Source: DAIDJD01 sp035485275 (lineage in GTDB: Bacteria; Oederibacteriota; JAJYGY01; DAIDJD01). Taken from it: 46,639 bases of DNA. This document shows positions 24,743 through 33,066 of the stretch, piece by piece. The DNA is taken from NCBI GenBank assembly GCA_035485275.1, contig DATHOE010000043.1, positions 1-46,639 of the forward strand, read 5' to 3'. The number at the start of each line of letters is the position of its first letter. Positions within the stretch are counted from its first letter, which is position 1. The position numbers and the translations under genes were made by a program. The notes beneath the pieces are model-generated. The model did not search any database, was not told where the DNA came from, and saw only the letters and a list, made by a program, of their open reading frames with translations.

Positions 24743-25734
24743 ACCGGGGCGCGGCCAACCAGGCGCCGCCCCGCGAGAATCGGCGGATGGAACGTCCGGC
24801 CGCGGCGCCGGCCTTCAAGTCCCTGCGCGTGGAGGTCCGCGCCCGGGTGCGCGAACAGGCCGCGCCGGGCGCTCCCTTCATGGACCGCTTCCTTGGCGCG
24901 GGCAGCGCCGGAGCCCTGCGCCGCGCCGGAGGGGCCCTGTGGGGCTCGGGGGAGGAGGACAGGCCCGCCAAGGCCAAGTCGCCCGCCCCGCGCGTCCGCG
25001 AAAACGCGAGGATCTCCGAACCCCGCATGCAGGTGGTCGGAGCCGGGGAGAGCCATCTCCCCCAGGGCCGCCGGGGCCTGGGACGGGCCTTCCTGGTGGT
25101 CCTGAGCCTGGCCGGGGCCACGGCCGCCCTGCGCCCCTGGCAGAAGGCGGGGCTCCTGAAGACCGACTTGAGCGCCATGTTCCAGGTGCCCGGCTCCCAG
25201 GACGCGAGCGCCGCCGCCAAAACGGCCGCGCTGGACAGCCAGGCGGCCGCGGACGCCGCGAAGCTCGCCGCCCTCCCCCTGCAGGCCGGCACGGGAAAGG
25301 CGCTGGCCCTCTGGCAGGACGGCGAAGGCCGCTGGTGGCGCGTGGACGATGCCGGCGCCCTGGCCCCCTGCGCGGACCCCTCCTCGGCCGAGAACCTGGG
25401 GCTGCCGGAGATCAGCGGCGTGGCGGCCCACAACGACGCGTACCGGGGCGGGCGCCGCCTGCTCCTGAACCTGCCGCCCGGGCGCCTGTCCCAGCTGCTG
25501 CCCCTGCGCACCGCGATGGCCAGCGAGGTGCGGACCCTGGACCTGAGCGACCCGGCCCAGCCGGTGCTGCTGACGCTCGACGGAGTGCGCTGCCTGATGG
25601 GCGACGCGGACTGGGTCCAGCGGCAGGAACATCTGGCCTTGGTGCTGGCGGACCTGGCCGCCCGGCGGCGCAGGGCCGGACAGATCGATTTGAGATTCGA
25701 AGGCACGGCCGTGGTGCGGCCTCTTGGCCGGTGA
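24721..25734 (+). CDS. ftsQ: Divergent FtsQ-like cell division protein, POTRA domain not apparent
   Basis: A bitopic membrane protein of 337 residues in the usual FtsQ place. It has a long basic cytoplasmic N-terminus (about 118 residues), one membrane helix (RAFLVVLSLAGATAAL, 122-137), an Ala-rich stretch of about 50 residues, and a C-terminal domain from about 193 that fits the FtsQ beta domain: ALWQDGEGRWWRVDDAGAL, LPEISG, RTLDLSDPAQPVLLTLDGV and the terminal GQIDLRFEGTAVVRP. The POTRA domain that normally sits between helix and beta domain, and recruits partners, is not recognisable; the Ala-rich segment takes its place. The GTG at 24721 is supported by AGGAGG and overlaps ddl by 22 bases. 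Confidence 0.8.
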   Translation: MALYEGLNRGAANQAPPRENRRMERPAAAPAFKSLRVEVRARVREQAAPGAPFMDRFLGAGSAGALRRAGGALWGSGEEDRPAKAKSPAPRVRENARISEPRMQVVGAGESHLPQGRRGLGRAFLVVLSLAGATAALRPWQKAGLLKTDLSAMFQVPGSQDASAAAKTAALDSQAAADAAKLAALPLQAGTGKALALWQDGEGRWWRVDDAGALAPCADPSSAENLGLPEISGVAAHNDAYRGGRRLLLNLPPGRLSQLLPLRTAMASEVRTLDLSDPAQPVLLTLDGVRCLMGDADWVQRQEHLALVLADLAARRRRAGQIDLRFEGTAVVRPLGR

Positions 25735-25758
25735 CGGCGACCCTTTAGCGAGGTAACC

Positions 25759-27042
25759 ATGAACCGAACGCAGGTCGACGGAAAAGAAGGCGCCCTTTTG
25801 GTGGGCCTGGACCTGGGCACCACCAAGACGGCCTGCCTGGTGGCGGAGGCCACGGAGGACGGCTCCCTGAGCGTCATCGGCGTGGGCCGGGCGGTCAACA
25901 CCGGGCTGCGGCGCGGGGTGGTCGTCAACATCGAGGCCACGGTCGACAGCATCCAGCGCGCGGTGGCCGAGGCCGAGCGCATGGCCGGGGTCAAGATCAC
26001 CTCAGCCTTCGTGGGCGTGGGCGGGGACCACATCAAGGGGCTCACCAGCCACGGCGTGATCGCCGTCAGCCGCAAGGACCACGAGATAGTCCAGGAGGAC
26101 GTGGACCGGGTCCTGGAGGCCGCCAAGGCCGTGCCCATCCCGCAGGACCGCGAGATCATCCACGTCCTCACGCAGGAATACCTGATCGACAACCAGGACG
26201 GCATCAAGGAGCCGGTGGGCATGAGCGGCGTGCGACTGGAGGCGGTGGTGCACGTGGTCACGGGGGCGGCCACCAGCGTGCAGAACGTCCTGAAAAGCTG
26301 CCAGCGCGCGGGCGTGCAGGTGCGCGACCTGGTGCTGCAGCCCCTGGCCAGCGCCGAGGCCGCGCTGAGCCCGGACGAAAGGGAACTGGGGGTCTGCCTC
26401 TTGGACATCGGGGGGGGCACCACGGACCTGATCGTGGTCTGGGAGGGCGCGGTGCGCTACACCGGGGTGGTCCCCGTGGGGGGCCTGGCCTGCACGCGCG
26501 ACATCGCCGTGGGGCTGGCCACGCCCAACGAGGAGGCCGAGCAGCTCAAGCGGGCCTACGGAGCGGCCCAGGTTTCGCGGGTGCCCGAGGGCGAGTTCAT
26601 CGAGGTGGCCGGGGTCGGGGGCCGCGCGCCCAAGCAGGTGGAACGCCAGCTGCTGGCGCGGGTGCTCCAGCCGCGCATGGAGGAGATCTTCCAGCTGGCC
26701 CTGAACCAGCTCAAGGCCAGCGGCTTCCACGCCCGCCTGGCCGGCGGCCTGGTCCTGACCGGCGGCGGGGCGCTCATGCCGGGGGCCTGCGAGCTGGCCG
26801 AGGAGATCATCGGCCGCCCCGCGCGCCTGGGCAAACCCCAGGGCCTGAAGGGCCTCATCGACGTGGTGCAGGGCCCGGACTACTCCACGGCCGTCGGGCT
26901 GGTGCGGCACGGCCTGGCGAGCGGAGGCGAAGGGGGCGCGGTGGCGGCGTCCAGGAACGACACAACGGCGCACGCGCCGGCCGCGTCCCACGGGCCTGGC
27001 TTGGTGGATTCCTTCAAGAAACTGTTCAAGGACTACTTTTGA
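25759..27042 (+). CDS. ftsA: Cell division protein FtsA
   Basis: Actin-like protein that tethers FtsZ filaments to the membrane. The 427-residue protein has phosphate-1 motif VGLDLGTTKTACLVAE, the 1C domain, phosphate-2 motif CLLDIGGGTTDLIV and adenosine motif GGLVLTGGGALMPG. It ends in an amphipathic helix GLVDSFKKLFKDYF after a flexible linker, the membrane-targeting sequence. It lies 24 bases after ftsQ and 43 bases before ftsZ. Confidence 0.97.
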   Translation: MNRTQVDGKEGALLVGLDLGTTKTACLVAEATEDGSLSVIGVGRAVNTGLRRGVVVNIEATVDSIQRAVAEAERMAGVKITSAFVGVGGDHIKGLTSHGVIAVSRKDHEIVQEDVDRVLEAAKAVPIPQDREIIHVLTQEYLIDNQDGIKEPVGMSGVRLEAVVHVVTGAATSVQNVLKSCQRAGVQVRDLVLQPLASAEAALSPDERELGVCLLDIGGGTTDLIVVWEGAVRYTGVVPVGGLACTRDIAVGLATPNEEAEQLKRAYGAAQVSRVPEGEFIEVAGVGGRAPKQVERQLLARVLQPRMEEIFQLALNQLKASGFHARLAGGLVLTGGGALMPGACELAEEIIGRPARLGKPQGLKGLIDVVQGPDYSTAVGLVRHGLASGGEGGAVAASRNDTTAHAPAASHGPGLVDSFKKLFKDYF

Positions 27043-27085
27043 GGCCTGCGAGCCTCATATCCGAAAACCTTCAAGGGGGTGGACC

Positions 27086-28258
27086 ATGTTGGAACTAGAG
27101 GAACAGATGCCGGAGTTCGAGCTCAGCGAGGCGGGCAGCGTCGGGGCGGTCATCAAGGTGGTGGGCGTCGGCGGCGCCGGCGGCAACGCCGTGCAGCGCA
27201 TGATGGAGGCGGGGGTCCAGGGCGTGCAGTTCATCGCCATGAACACCGACCTCCAGGCCCTCAACCGCAACCCGGCGCCCCTGCGCCTGCAGCTGGGCGT
27301 CAAGCTCACCAAGGGCCTGGGCTCGGGCGCGAACCCCGAGGTGGCCCGCCAGGCCGCCATGGAGAGCGAGGCGGAGATCGTCGAGGCCCTCAAGGGCGCC
27401 GACATGGTCTTCATCGCCGCGGGCATGGGCAAGGGCACGGGCACGGGCGCGGCCCCGGTGGTGGCCGAGATCGCGCGCAAGCTCGGCATCCTGACCGTGC
27501 CGGTGGTCACCCGCCCCTTCACCAATGAGGGGCCCATGAACTCCAAGCGGGCCGAGGCCGGCCTGTCCGCCCTGCGTTCAGTCTGCGACAGCATCCTGGT
27601 GATCCCCAACGACCGCATCATCACGGTGGGGCCCCACAACCCGCTGAAGAACGGCTTCAAGGCCGTGGACGACACCCTGCGCTTCAGCATCCAGGCCATC
27701 ACCGACGTGGTGACCCTGGAGGGCCTGCTCAACACCGACTTCAACGACGTGCGCACCGTCATGATGGGGCAGAAGGGCATCTACCTGGGCTGCGGGGCCG
27801 CCGACGGCGAGGACGCGGCCGTGCGCGCCGCGCGCCAGGCCCTCGGCAACCCCTACCTCGAGGCCCCCTTCCACGGCGGGGCCAAGGGGCTGCTGGTGGC
27901 GGTCTCCGTGCGCGACGAAACCCGCTTCACCGCCGCGGACCACGACGCCATCCTGTCCGAAATCAAGGCCATGGGCGCCAAGGACGCCAACATGATCCCC
28001 GGGCTGGCATACCGCGCGGACCAGGTGGAGGACGTGCGCGTCACCGTCATCGCCACCGGCTTCGAAGGCTCGCCCGCCCGGACCGCCCCCAATCCGGACG
28101 ACCTCCCGATCCTGGACGCCCTCAACGGCCGCAACCCGGAAAGCCCGCGCCGGCCGAGGGTGGAGGCCTTCATCCCCGACAGCGAAGACCTGGCGATTCC
28201 GGCCTTCATCCGCCGCAACCGTCTGGCCGCGCTGGAAGCCCTTGGCGCGGCGGCCTGA
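27086..28258 (+). CDS. ftsZ: Cell division GTPase FtsZ with altered tubulin signature
   Basis: Tubulin-like GTPase that forms the division ring. The 390-residue protein carries VVGVGGAGGNAVQRM, the signature loop at residues 113-121, and the T7 catalytic loop NTDFNDVRTVM (NxDxxD intact). The signature GGGTGTG reads GKGTGTG, with lysine at 116 in the loop that contacts the nucleotide phosphates; codons are ggc aag ggc acg ggc. The C-terminal FtsA-binding peptide is recognisable as LAIPAFIRRN, with Ala for the usual Asp and a 12-residue tail after it. The ATG at 27086 follows AAGGGGG. Confidence 0.96.
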   Translation: MLELEEQMPEFELSEAGSVGAVIKVVGVGGAGGNAVQRMMEAGVQGVQFIAMNTDLQALNRNPAPLRLQLGVKLTKGLGSGANPEVARQAAMESEAEIVEALKGADMVFIAAGMGKGTGTGAAPVVAEIARKLGILTVPVVTRPFTNEGPMNSKRAEAGLSALRSVCDSILVIPNDRIITVGPHNPLKNGFKAVDDTLRFSIQAITDVVTLEGLLNTDFNDVRTVMMGQKGIYLGCGAADGEDAAVRAARQALGNPYLEAPFHGGAKGLLVAVSVRDETRFTAADHDAILSEIKAMGAKDANMIPGLAYRADQVEDVRVTVIATGFEGSPARTAPNPDDLPILDALNGRNPESPRRPRVEAFIPDSEDLAIPAFIRRNRLAALEALGAAA

Positions 28259-28277
28259 GCCCGGCGGGAGAGGGCGG

Positions 28278-29684
28278 GTGCGGGCCGTGATCCGGCGGAC
28301 CCTGGCCCTGGCGGCGCTGGCCCTGATGCTAGGGCCGGCGCCCCTGTGCCTGGGAGCCGGCGACGCCGTGCCCGTGTCGCCGTCCTCGGCGACGGCGGCG
28401 GACGATTCCGCGAGCACGGCACCGGCCTCGCTGGATCTCGGCGCGCCGGCGCCCACCGGCGCGTCCGTGAGCGCGACCGCCGGCACGGACGGGGGCCTGT
28501 CCCCGACCGCGGGGTCGTCGGCGGAAGCGGCCCCAAGCCCGGTCCCAACGCCCATCGCGCGGGCCTGGCGCCTGAGCCTGCCGGGCAGGAAAAATCTCCT
28601 GCTCCAATCCCTGGACAAGGGGGAGCCCCTCTTCCCGGTCAAGGACGCGGCCCTGTACAGCGGACTGTCGCTGCGCTGGCGTTCGTCGGAAAAGATGCTG
28701 CAAGTGTCCTTTCCCAAGGCCGGCGTCCTGGCCTACCTGGTCCTGGGGAACGGCTTTTTCGTGGTCCAAGGGCGGCGCGTGGATTTGGAAGCGCCCATGG
28801 TCCTGGCCCAGGGCGCTCCGGCCCTGGACGCGAAGGATCTGCGGACGCTGATCGAGTGCATGGGCGGCGCCCGGCCGCGTTGGAAGGCGCTTGCCGCGCA
28901 GGAGGCCGGCGCGGTTTCCGCCGCGGCCGCCGTGGCGCCGGCGCCTGAGGTGGCGGCCCAGCCCGCGGCCTTGCCCCTGGTCCCGCCCAGCGCGCACGCC
29001 TCGGCGCGCCCGCTGACGGGCGCGCGCATACGGACCATCGTTGTGGACGCGGGGCATGGCGGCAAGGATCCCGGGGCCCGCGGACCGGACGGGCTCAAGG
29101 AGAAGAACGTCTGCCTGGACATAGCCCTGAGGCTGAGGCGGGAGCTCAACGAACGCGACCCCAACCTGCGCGTGGTGCTCACGCGCGACCACAATGTCTT
29201 CGTCAGCCTGGAGGAGCGCACGGCCATCGCCAACCGCGCCAAGGGCGACCTCTTCGTCAGCATCCACAACAACGCCTCGCCGGACGAGGAGACCCACGGC
29301 ACCCAGGTGTTCTTCTTCGACTCGCAGTCCTCGGACCGGGCCGCCTCGGACATTTCCATGCGCGAGAACGGCGAGGCGAACCAGCTCGACATCCTGATGA
29401 CGGACCTGGCCAAGAGCATCGTCCGGGACCAGAGCATCGGCTTCGCCTCCCTGGTCCAGCGGGCCCTTGGCGCCACCATCAACCTCAAGCACCGCGACAT
29501 CAGCTATGCGCCCTTCTACGTGCTGGCCCGCACCGAGATGCCGGCGATCCTGGTGGAGGTGGCCTTCATCACCAACCCCCACGAGGAGCGCCTGCTGGCC
29601 GATTCGGGCTTCCGCCAGAAGGTCGCGGTCAGCATCGCGGCGGGGGTCGAGAACTACGTGAAGCTGGTGCAGGGGAAAAGTTGA
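28278..29684 (+). CDS. N-acetylmuramoyl-L-alanine amidase (Amidase_3)
   Basis: Zinc amidase that cleaves the MurNAc-L-Ala bond, probably for daughter-cell separation given its place right after ftsZ. From GTG 28278 (GGGAG upstream) the 468-residue protein has a signal peptide (LALAALALMLGPAPLCLGAG), a Ser/Ala/Pro-rich low-complexity stretch to about residue 95, a small beta-rich domain resembling copper-amine-oxidase N-terminal-like wall modules (about 97-195), and a catalytic domain from about 252. Zinc ligands are visible: H in VVDAGHGGKDPGA, E in LKEKNV, H in SIHNNA, with catalytic E in LVEVAFITN. A TTG at 28242 inside ftsZ and a GTG at 28287 are alternative starts. Confidence 0.9.
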   Translation: MRAVIRRTLALAALALMLGPAPLCLGAGDAVPVSPSSATAADDSASTAPASLDLGAPAPTGASVSATAGTDGGLSPTAGSSAEAAPSPVPTPIARAWRLSLPGRKNLLLQSLDKGEPLFPVKDAALYSGLSLRWRSSEKMLQVSFPKAGVLAYLVLGNGFFVVQGRRVDLEAPMVLAQGAPALDAKDLRTLIECMGGARPRWKALAAQEAGAVSAAAAVAPAPEVAAQPAALPLVPPSAHASARPLTGARIRTIVVDAGHGGKDPGARGPDGLKEKNVCLDIALRLRRELNERDPNLRVVLTRDHNVFVSLEERTAIANRAKGDLFVSIHNNASPDEETHGTQVFFFDSQSSDRAASDISMRENGEANQLDILMTDLAKSIVRDQSIGFASLVQRALGATINLKHRDISYAPFYVLARTEMPAILVEVAFITNPHEERLLADSGFRQKVAVSIAAGVENYVKLVQGKS

Positions 29685-30472
29685 GCGGCCCCCTGCTGCT
29701 GGACCTGCCCTGGCCCGCGCCCTCGCCCGCCCTGGCCGGTTTCACCAGCACTCGGCAGGGCGGCGTCTCCAGGGGCGCCTTTGACAGCCTGAATCTGGGG
29801 CTCAACACCCAGGACTCGGGCCAGGCCGTGCTTGAGAACCGGAACCTGGCTTTCCGCGGCCGGGCTTTGGACCCCGCCAAGGCCGTGCACCTCCAGCAGG
29901 TCCACGCGGACCGCATTGCCGAGGCGGGGACCCGGGACGCCGGCCGCGGCGCCCAGGATTGGGCGCAAGGCCTGCCCGCCTGCGACGCGGTGTTCACCCG
30001 GATGAGGGGCCTTCCCCTGTGCATCGGGCACGCGGATTGCCTGGCCGTGGCCGTCGCCGATGCGGATGCGGGCCTGATCGGGCTGGCCCATGCCGGATGG
30101 CGGGGGGCCTTGGCCGGCTTGCCCGGGAAATTGGCCCTGCGCCTCATCGCCGAAGGCGCGAAGCCGGAGCGCTTGCAGGCGGTCCTTTCCCCCTGTCTGG
30201 GGCCCGGGTCCCTGGAATTGGGCGAGGATGAGCACCGCCTTTTTTCACAGGCTTTTGAACGGACCGAGGATTTCAGTTCGAGCCTGAGGCAGGGCCATTT
30301 TTATTTGAATCTTTGGGCCTGCGTCCGCAGACAGCTTATTGAGGCTGGTTTGGACGGACTCCGGATCCAGGGCCAGGAGCTGGACACGGCCCGGCATCCG
30401 GAACTTTTTTACAGTCACCGTAGGGACCAAGGGAAAACAGGCAGAATGTTGACCGTGGCGGCCTTAATTTAG
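29681..30472 (+). CDS. pgeF: Peptidoglycan editing factor / purine nucleoside phosphorylase, laccase-domain (PgeF/YfiH)
   Basis: Member of the YfiH family (COG1496), reported both to edit wrong amino acids out of peptidoglycan precursors and to act on purine nucleosides. The 263-residue protein shows GFTSTRQGGVSRGAFDSLNLG, the three metal-site regions QQVHADRI, GHADCLAVAVAD and HAGWRGAL, SPCLGPGSLELG, and FYSHRRDQGKTGRM near the end. The start is TTG at 29681, overlapping the amidase stop, with AGGGGAA upstream. Its position at the end of a dcw cluster fits the editing role. Confidence 0.92.
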   Translation: MSGPLLLDLPWPAPSPALAGFTSTRQGGVSRGAFDSLNLGLNTQDSGQAVLENRNLAFRGRALDPAKAVHLQQVHADRIAEAGTRDAGRGAQDWAQGLPACDAVFTRMRGLPLCIGHADCLAVAVADADAGLIGLAHAGWRGALAGLPGKLALRLIAEGAKPERLQAVLSPCLGPGSLELGEDEHRLFSQAFERTEDFSSSLRQGHFYLNLWACVRRQLIEAGLDGLRIQGQELDTARHPELFYSHRRDQGKTGRMLTVAALI

Positions 30473-30487
30473 TTTCATATTATAAAA
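30473..30487. promoter_or_regulatory. Imperfect palindrome TTTCATA-T-TATAAAA, candidate operator
   Basis: Apart from the neutral centre base it differs at one position from the perfect palindrome at 9311-9325. It begins at the last base of the final dcw-associated gene, so the two copies lie at opposite ends of the cluster. Confidence 0.35.
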
Positions 30488-30545
30488 CTCTAGGAAATAT
30501 CTTTGGTTTTGTGCCCGCTTTAATTGCTCCATTTGTATTCACAGT

Positions 30546-30583
30546 AAGTTATAAACAATATTAACAATTTTTGTTTATAACTT
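30546..30583. terminator. 13-bp inverted repeat in AT-rich gap, possible terminator or operator
   Basis: AAGTTATAAACAA (30546-30558) and TTGTTTATAACTT (30571-30583) are exact reverse complements with a 12-base loop, followed by TTTTAAAA. The stem is AT-rich and weak for a classical terminator, but it is the only candidate end signal after the dcw gene run. The surrounding 237-base gap (30473-30709) is very AT-rich and holds no reading frame that looks real. Confidence 0.45.
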
Positions 30584-30654
30584 TTAAAACTATTGTAAAT
30601 AAATGATTTTATTGAATATATTGCCTTCAGACCCTATAAGAATGTGTTTTTATC

Positions 30655-30682
30655 TTGTCAGTAACCTTTTCACCGCTATAAT
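30655..30682 (+). promoter_or_regulatory. Promoter of yggS-proC-pnp-mtnA
   Basis: TTGTCA at 30655-30660, a 16-base spacer and a perfect TATAAT at 30677-30682. The expected start near 30689 gives a leader of about 20 bases. Confidence 0.75.
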
Positions 30683-30709
30683 AATTCCACTTCACTCATA
30701 ACGACGCCG

Positions 30710-31378
30710 ATGACATCGACAATCGCTGGCAACCTTGATGGGGTAGACCAGCGGATCAAACAAGCCTGTGAACGCGCGGGCCGTTTGAGGGAAACGGTCA
30801 CCCTTGTGGCCGTCACCAAATTTCAAAATCCTGATTCTGTTCGTTCCTTGGCGGCCTTAGGTCTGGTCCATTTCGCCGAGAGCAGGGTGCAGGAAGCGCA
30901 AACTAAAGTGCCGGGGCTTAAGGGCCTCGGCACTTGGCACTTTATAGGGCACCTGCAGACCAACAAAGCCCGCCAAGCCGCGGAGCTGTTCGACGTGATC
31001 CAGAGCGTGGACAGCCTCCGCCTGGCCCAGAAGCTGGACGAGGCCGCCTCCGCACTCGGCCGCCGCCTGCGGGTTTTCGCCCAGGTCAATTGTTCCCAAG
31101 AACCCCAGAAGCAGGGCTTCAGCTTGGATTCCGCCGCCGAGGGCGCGGCCGCCATGGCCCGCATGCCCCACCTCAAGCTGGAAGGCCTGATGGGGATGGC
31201 CCCGGCCGGGGACGCCGCGGCGGCCCGGCATTCGTTCCGTGGTTTGCGCGAACTGAGGGTGCGCCTCGCGCCGGAGCTCGGCCCCCTGCTCCTAAGCATG
31301 GGCATGAGCGGCGATTTTGAGGCCGCCATCGAGGAAGGCGCAGACCTGGTGCGCATTGGAAGCGCCCTGTTCCCCTGA
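30710..31378 (+). CDS. yggS: PLP homeostasis protein (YggS/PROSC family)
   Basis: Small PLP-binding protein with an alanine-racemase-like barrel and no known catalytic activity, involved in pyridoxal phosphate and amino acid balance. The 222-residue protein shows the PLP lysine in TLVAVTKFQNPD, FAESRVQEA, WHFIGHLQTNKAR, QVNCSQEPQKQGF, LEGLMGMAP, LSMGMSGDFEAAIEEGADLVRIGSALF. It is the first gene after a clear promoter and is followed by proC, a common pairing. Confidence 0.95.
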   Translation: MTSTIAGNLDGVDQRIKQACERAGRLRETVTLVAVTKFQNPDSVRSLAALGLVHFAESRVQEAQTKVPGLKGLGTWHFIGHLQTNKARQAAELFDVIQSVDSLRLAQKLDEAASALGRRLRVFAQVNCSQEPQKQGFSLDSAAEGAAAMARMPHLKLEGLMGMAPAGDAAAARHSFRGLRELRVRLAPELGPLLLSMGMSGDFEAAIEEGADLVRIGSALFP

Positions 31379-31400
31379 CATACCCCTTTTTCGGCCCAGT

Positions 31401-32216
31401 ATGCCCGATCCTCAGGCCACCATCGCGTTCATAGGCGCCGGCAACATGGGCGAAGCCATGCTGAGGGGCCTGGCCAAGGCCGGGCATTCCAAGGCCGGGC
31501 TTCGGGCCTTCGACCTGCGCACGGACCGCCTGAAGGCCCTGGCCTCCGAGGCCGGCTTCACGGCCATGGACAGCGTCGCCCAGGCCGTGGACGGCGCGGA
31601 CATCGTGGTCCTGGCGGTCAAGCCCCAGGCCTTCGAGGCGCTCCTGGCCGAGCTCGCCCCCCTGCTGCGGGGCGGACAGACCCTGGTCAGCGTCGCCGCG
31701 GGCATCCGCCTTGAGCGCCTGAGCACGGCCCTGGCCTCCCCCAACCTGCGCCTGGTCCGCGTCATGCCCAACACCCCCGGCTTGATCGGCCAGGGCGCCA
31801 GCGCCTATTGCCTGGGACCCTCGGCCGGCCCGACGCAGGCCGCCCAGACCGAAGCCCTGCTCCAGCCCTTGGGCAAAGTCCTGAGGGTGCGCGAGGAGGA
31901 CATGGACGCCGTCACCGCCCTCAGCGGCAGCGGACCGGCCTACGTTTTTCTTTTCATGGAAGCCCTGCAGGCGGCGGGCGAGGGCCTGGGCCTCAGCCCG
32001 GAGGCTTCCTTCCTCCTGGCGAGCCAGACTTTGACCGGCGCGGCCGCCATGATCCAGGCCGGCGAAAAGAGCCCGGCCGAATTGAGGGCCGCCGTGACCA
32101 GCCCTGGCGGCACCACCGCCGCCGCCATCCGGGTGTTCGAGGAGGGCGGTCTGCGCGGCCTGGTCGACAGGGCCTTGGCCGCCGCCCGCGACCGATCCAA
32201 GGAGCTGGGCCGTTGA
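31401..32216 (+). CDS. proC: Pyrroline-5-carboxylate reductase
   Basis: Last step of proline synthesis, NAD(P)H-dependent reduction of pyrroline-5-carboxylate. The 271-residue protein begins ATIAFIGAGNMGEAMLRGL, then DIVVLAVKPQAFEALL, VRVMPNTPGLIGQGASAY, TALSGSGPAYVFLFMEAL and the C-terminal signature TSPGGTTAAAIRVFEEGGLRGLVDRA. The ATG at 31401 gives the standard N-terminus; no good ribosome-binding site is visible, so it may rely on read-through from yggS, 22 bases upstream. Confidence 0.96.
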   Translation: MPDPQATIAFIGAGNMGEAMLRGLAKAGHSKAGLRAFDLRTDRLKALASEAGFTAMDSVAQAVDGADIVVLAVKPQAFEALLAELAPLLRGGQTLVSVAAGIRLERLSTALASPNLRLVRVMPNTPGLIGQGASAYCLGPSAGPTQAAQTEALLQPLGKVLRVREEDMDAVTALSGSGPAYVFLFMEALQAAGEGLGLSPEASFLLASQTLTGAAAMIQAGEKSPAELRAAVTSPGGTTAAAIRVFEEGGLRGLVDRALAAARDRSKELGR

Positions 32217-32244
32217 TGGACGCCACCCACGAAAGGGAACGCTG

Positions 32245-33066
32245 ATGGACCTGAAATCCAAGATCGCAGAAGCCGTCGCCGCCATTGCGCACAAGACCAC
32301 GTTCAAGCCCAAGGTGGGCATCATCCTCGGGACGGGCCTGGGCGCCCTGGCCCGCGAGATCAAGGCCGACTGCGTGGTGGATTACGAGGACATCCCCCAC
32401 ATGCCCGCCAGCACGGTGGAGTCCCACCACGGCAAGATGCACTTCGGCAGGCTCGGCTCCAAGGACGTGGTGGCCTTCCAGGGCCGCTTCCACCTCTATG
32501 AAGGCTACACCGCCCAGCAGGTGAGCTTCCCGGTGCGGCTGATGAAGGCGCTGGGCTGCACCCACATGCTGGTCAGCAACGCCGCGGGCGGGATGAACCG
32601 CGCCTACGAGCCCGGGGACCTGGTGGTCATCGACGACCACATCAACCTCCAGGGGTGCAACCCCCTCATCGGGGTGAACGACGATTCGCTGGGGCCCCGC
32701 TGGCCGGACATGTCCGAGCCCTATGACCGCAAGCTGGCCTCCGAGGCCATGCGCCTGGCCATGAGGCTGGGGATCCGGGCCCACCGCGGCGTGTATGTGG
32801 CCGTCAGCGGCCCCAACCTCGAGACCGCGGCCGAATACCGCTGGCTCAGCGGCATGGCGGACGTCGTGGGCATGAGCACGGTGCCCGAGGTCATCGCCGC
32901 GGTGCACGCCGGCATCAAGGTGCTGGGCATCTCGGTGGTCACCGACGAGTGCGTCGCCGACCGGCTCAAGGCCGCCGACATCCGCGAGATCATACGCATC
33001 GCCGGCGAGGCCGAACCCAAGCTGACGCGGCTGATGGCCGCCCTCATCGAAGGCATGGAGGTCTGA
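32245..33066 (+). CDS. Purine nucleoside phosphorylase, trimeric family, with Asn-to-Asp base-site change
   Basis: Phosphorolytic cleavage of purine nucleosides. The 273-residue protein has GIILGTGLGALA, ESHHGKMHFGRLG, FQGRFHLYEGY, LVSNAAGGMN, SGPNLETAAEYRWL (E193, the glutamate of PNPs) and DVVGMSTVPEVIAA. The residue equivalent to human PNP Asn243 is D234 (SVVTDECVAD). An Asp at this place is found in methylthioadenosine phosphorylase and lets human PNP N243D accept 6-amino purines, as I recall from the literature. The next gene, overlapping its stop, is mtnA, whose substrate is methylthioribose 1-phosphate, so methylthioadenosine is a plausible substrate here. Ordinary PunA-type activity remains possible. 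Confidence 0.88.
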   Translation: MDLKSKIAEAVAAIAHKTTFKPKVGIILGTGLGALAREIKADCVVDYEDIPHMPASTVESHHGKMHFGRLGSKDVVAFQGRFHLYEGYTAQQVSFPVRLMKALGCTHMLVSNAAGGMNRAYEPGDLVVIDDHINLQGCNPLIGVNDDSLGPRWPDMSEPYDRKLASEAMRLAMRLGIRAHRGVYVAVSGPNLETAAEYRWLSGMADVVGMSTVPEVIAAVHAGIKVLGISVVTDECVADRLKAADIREIIRIAGEAEPKLTRLMAALIEGMEV

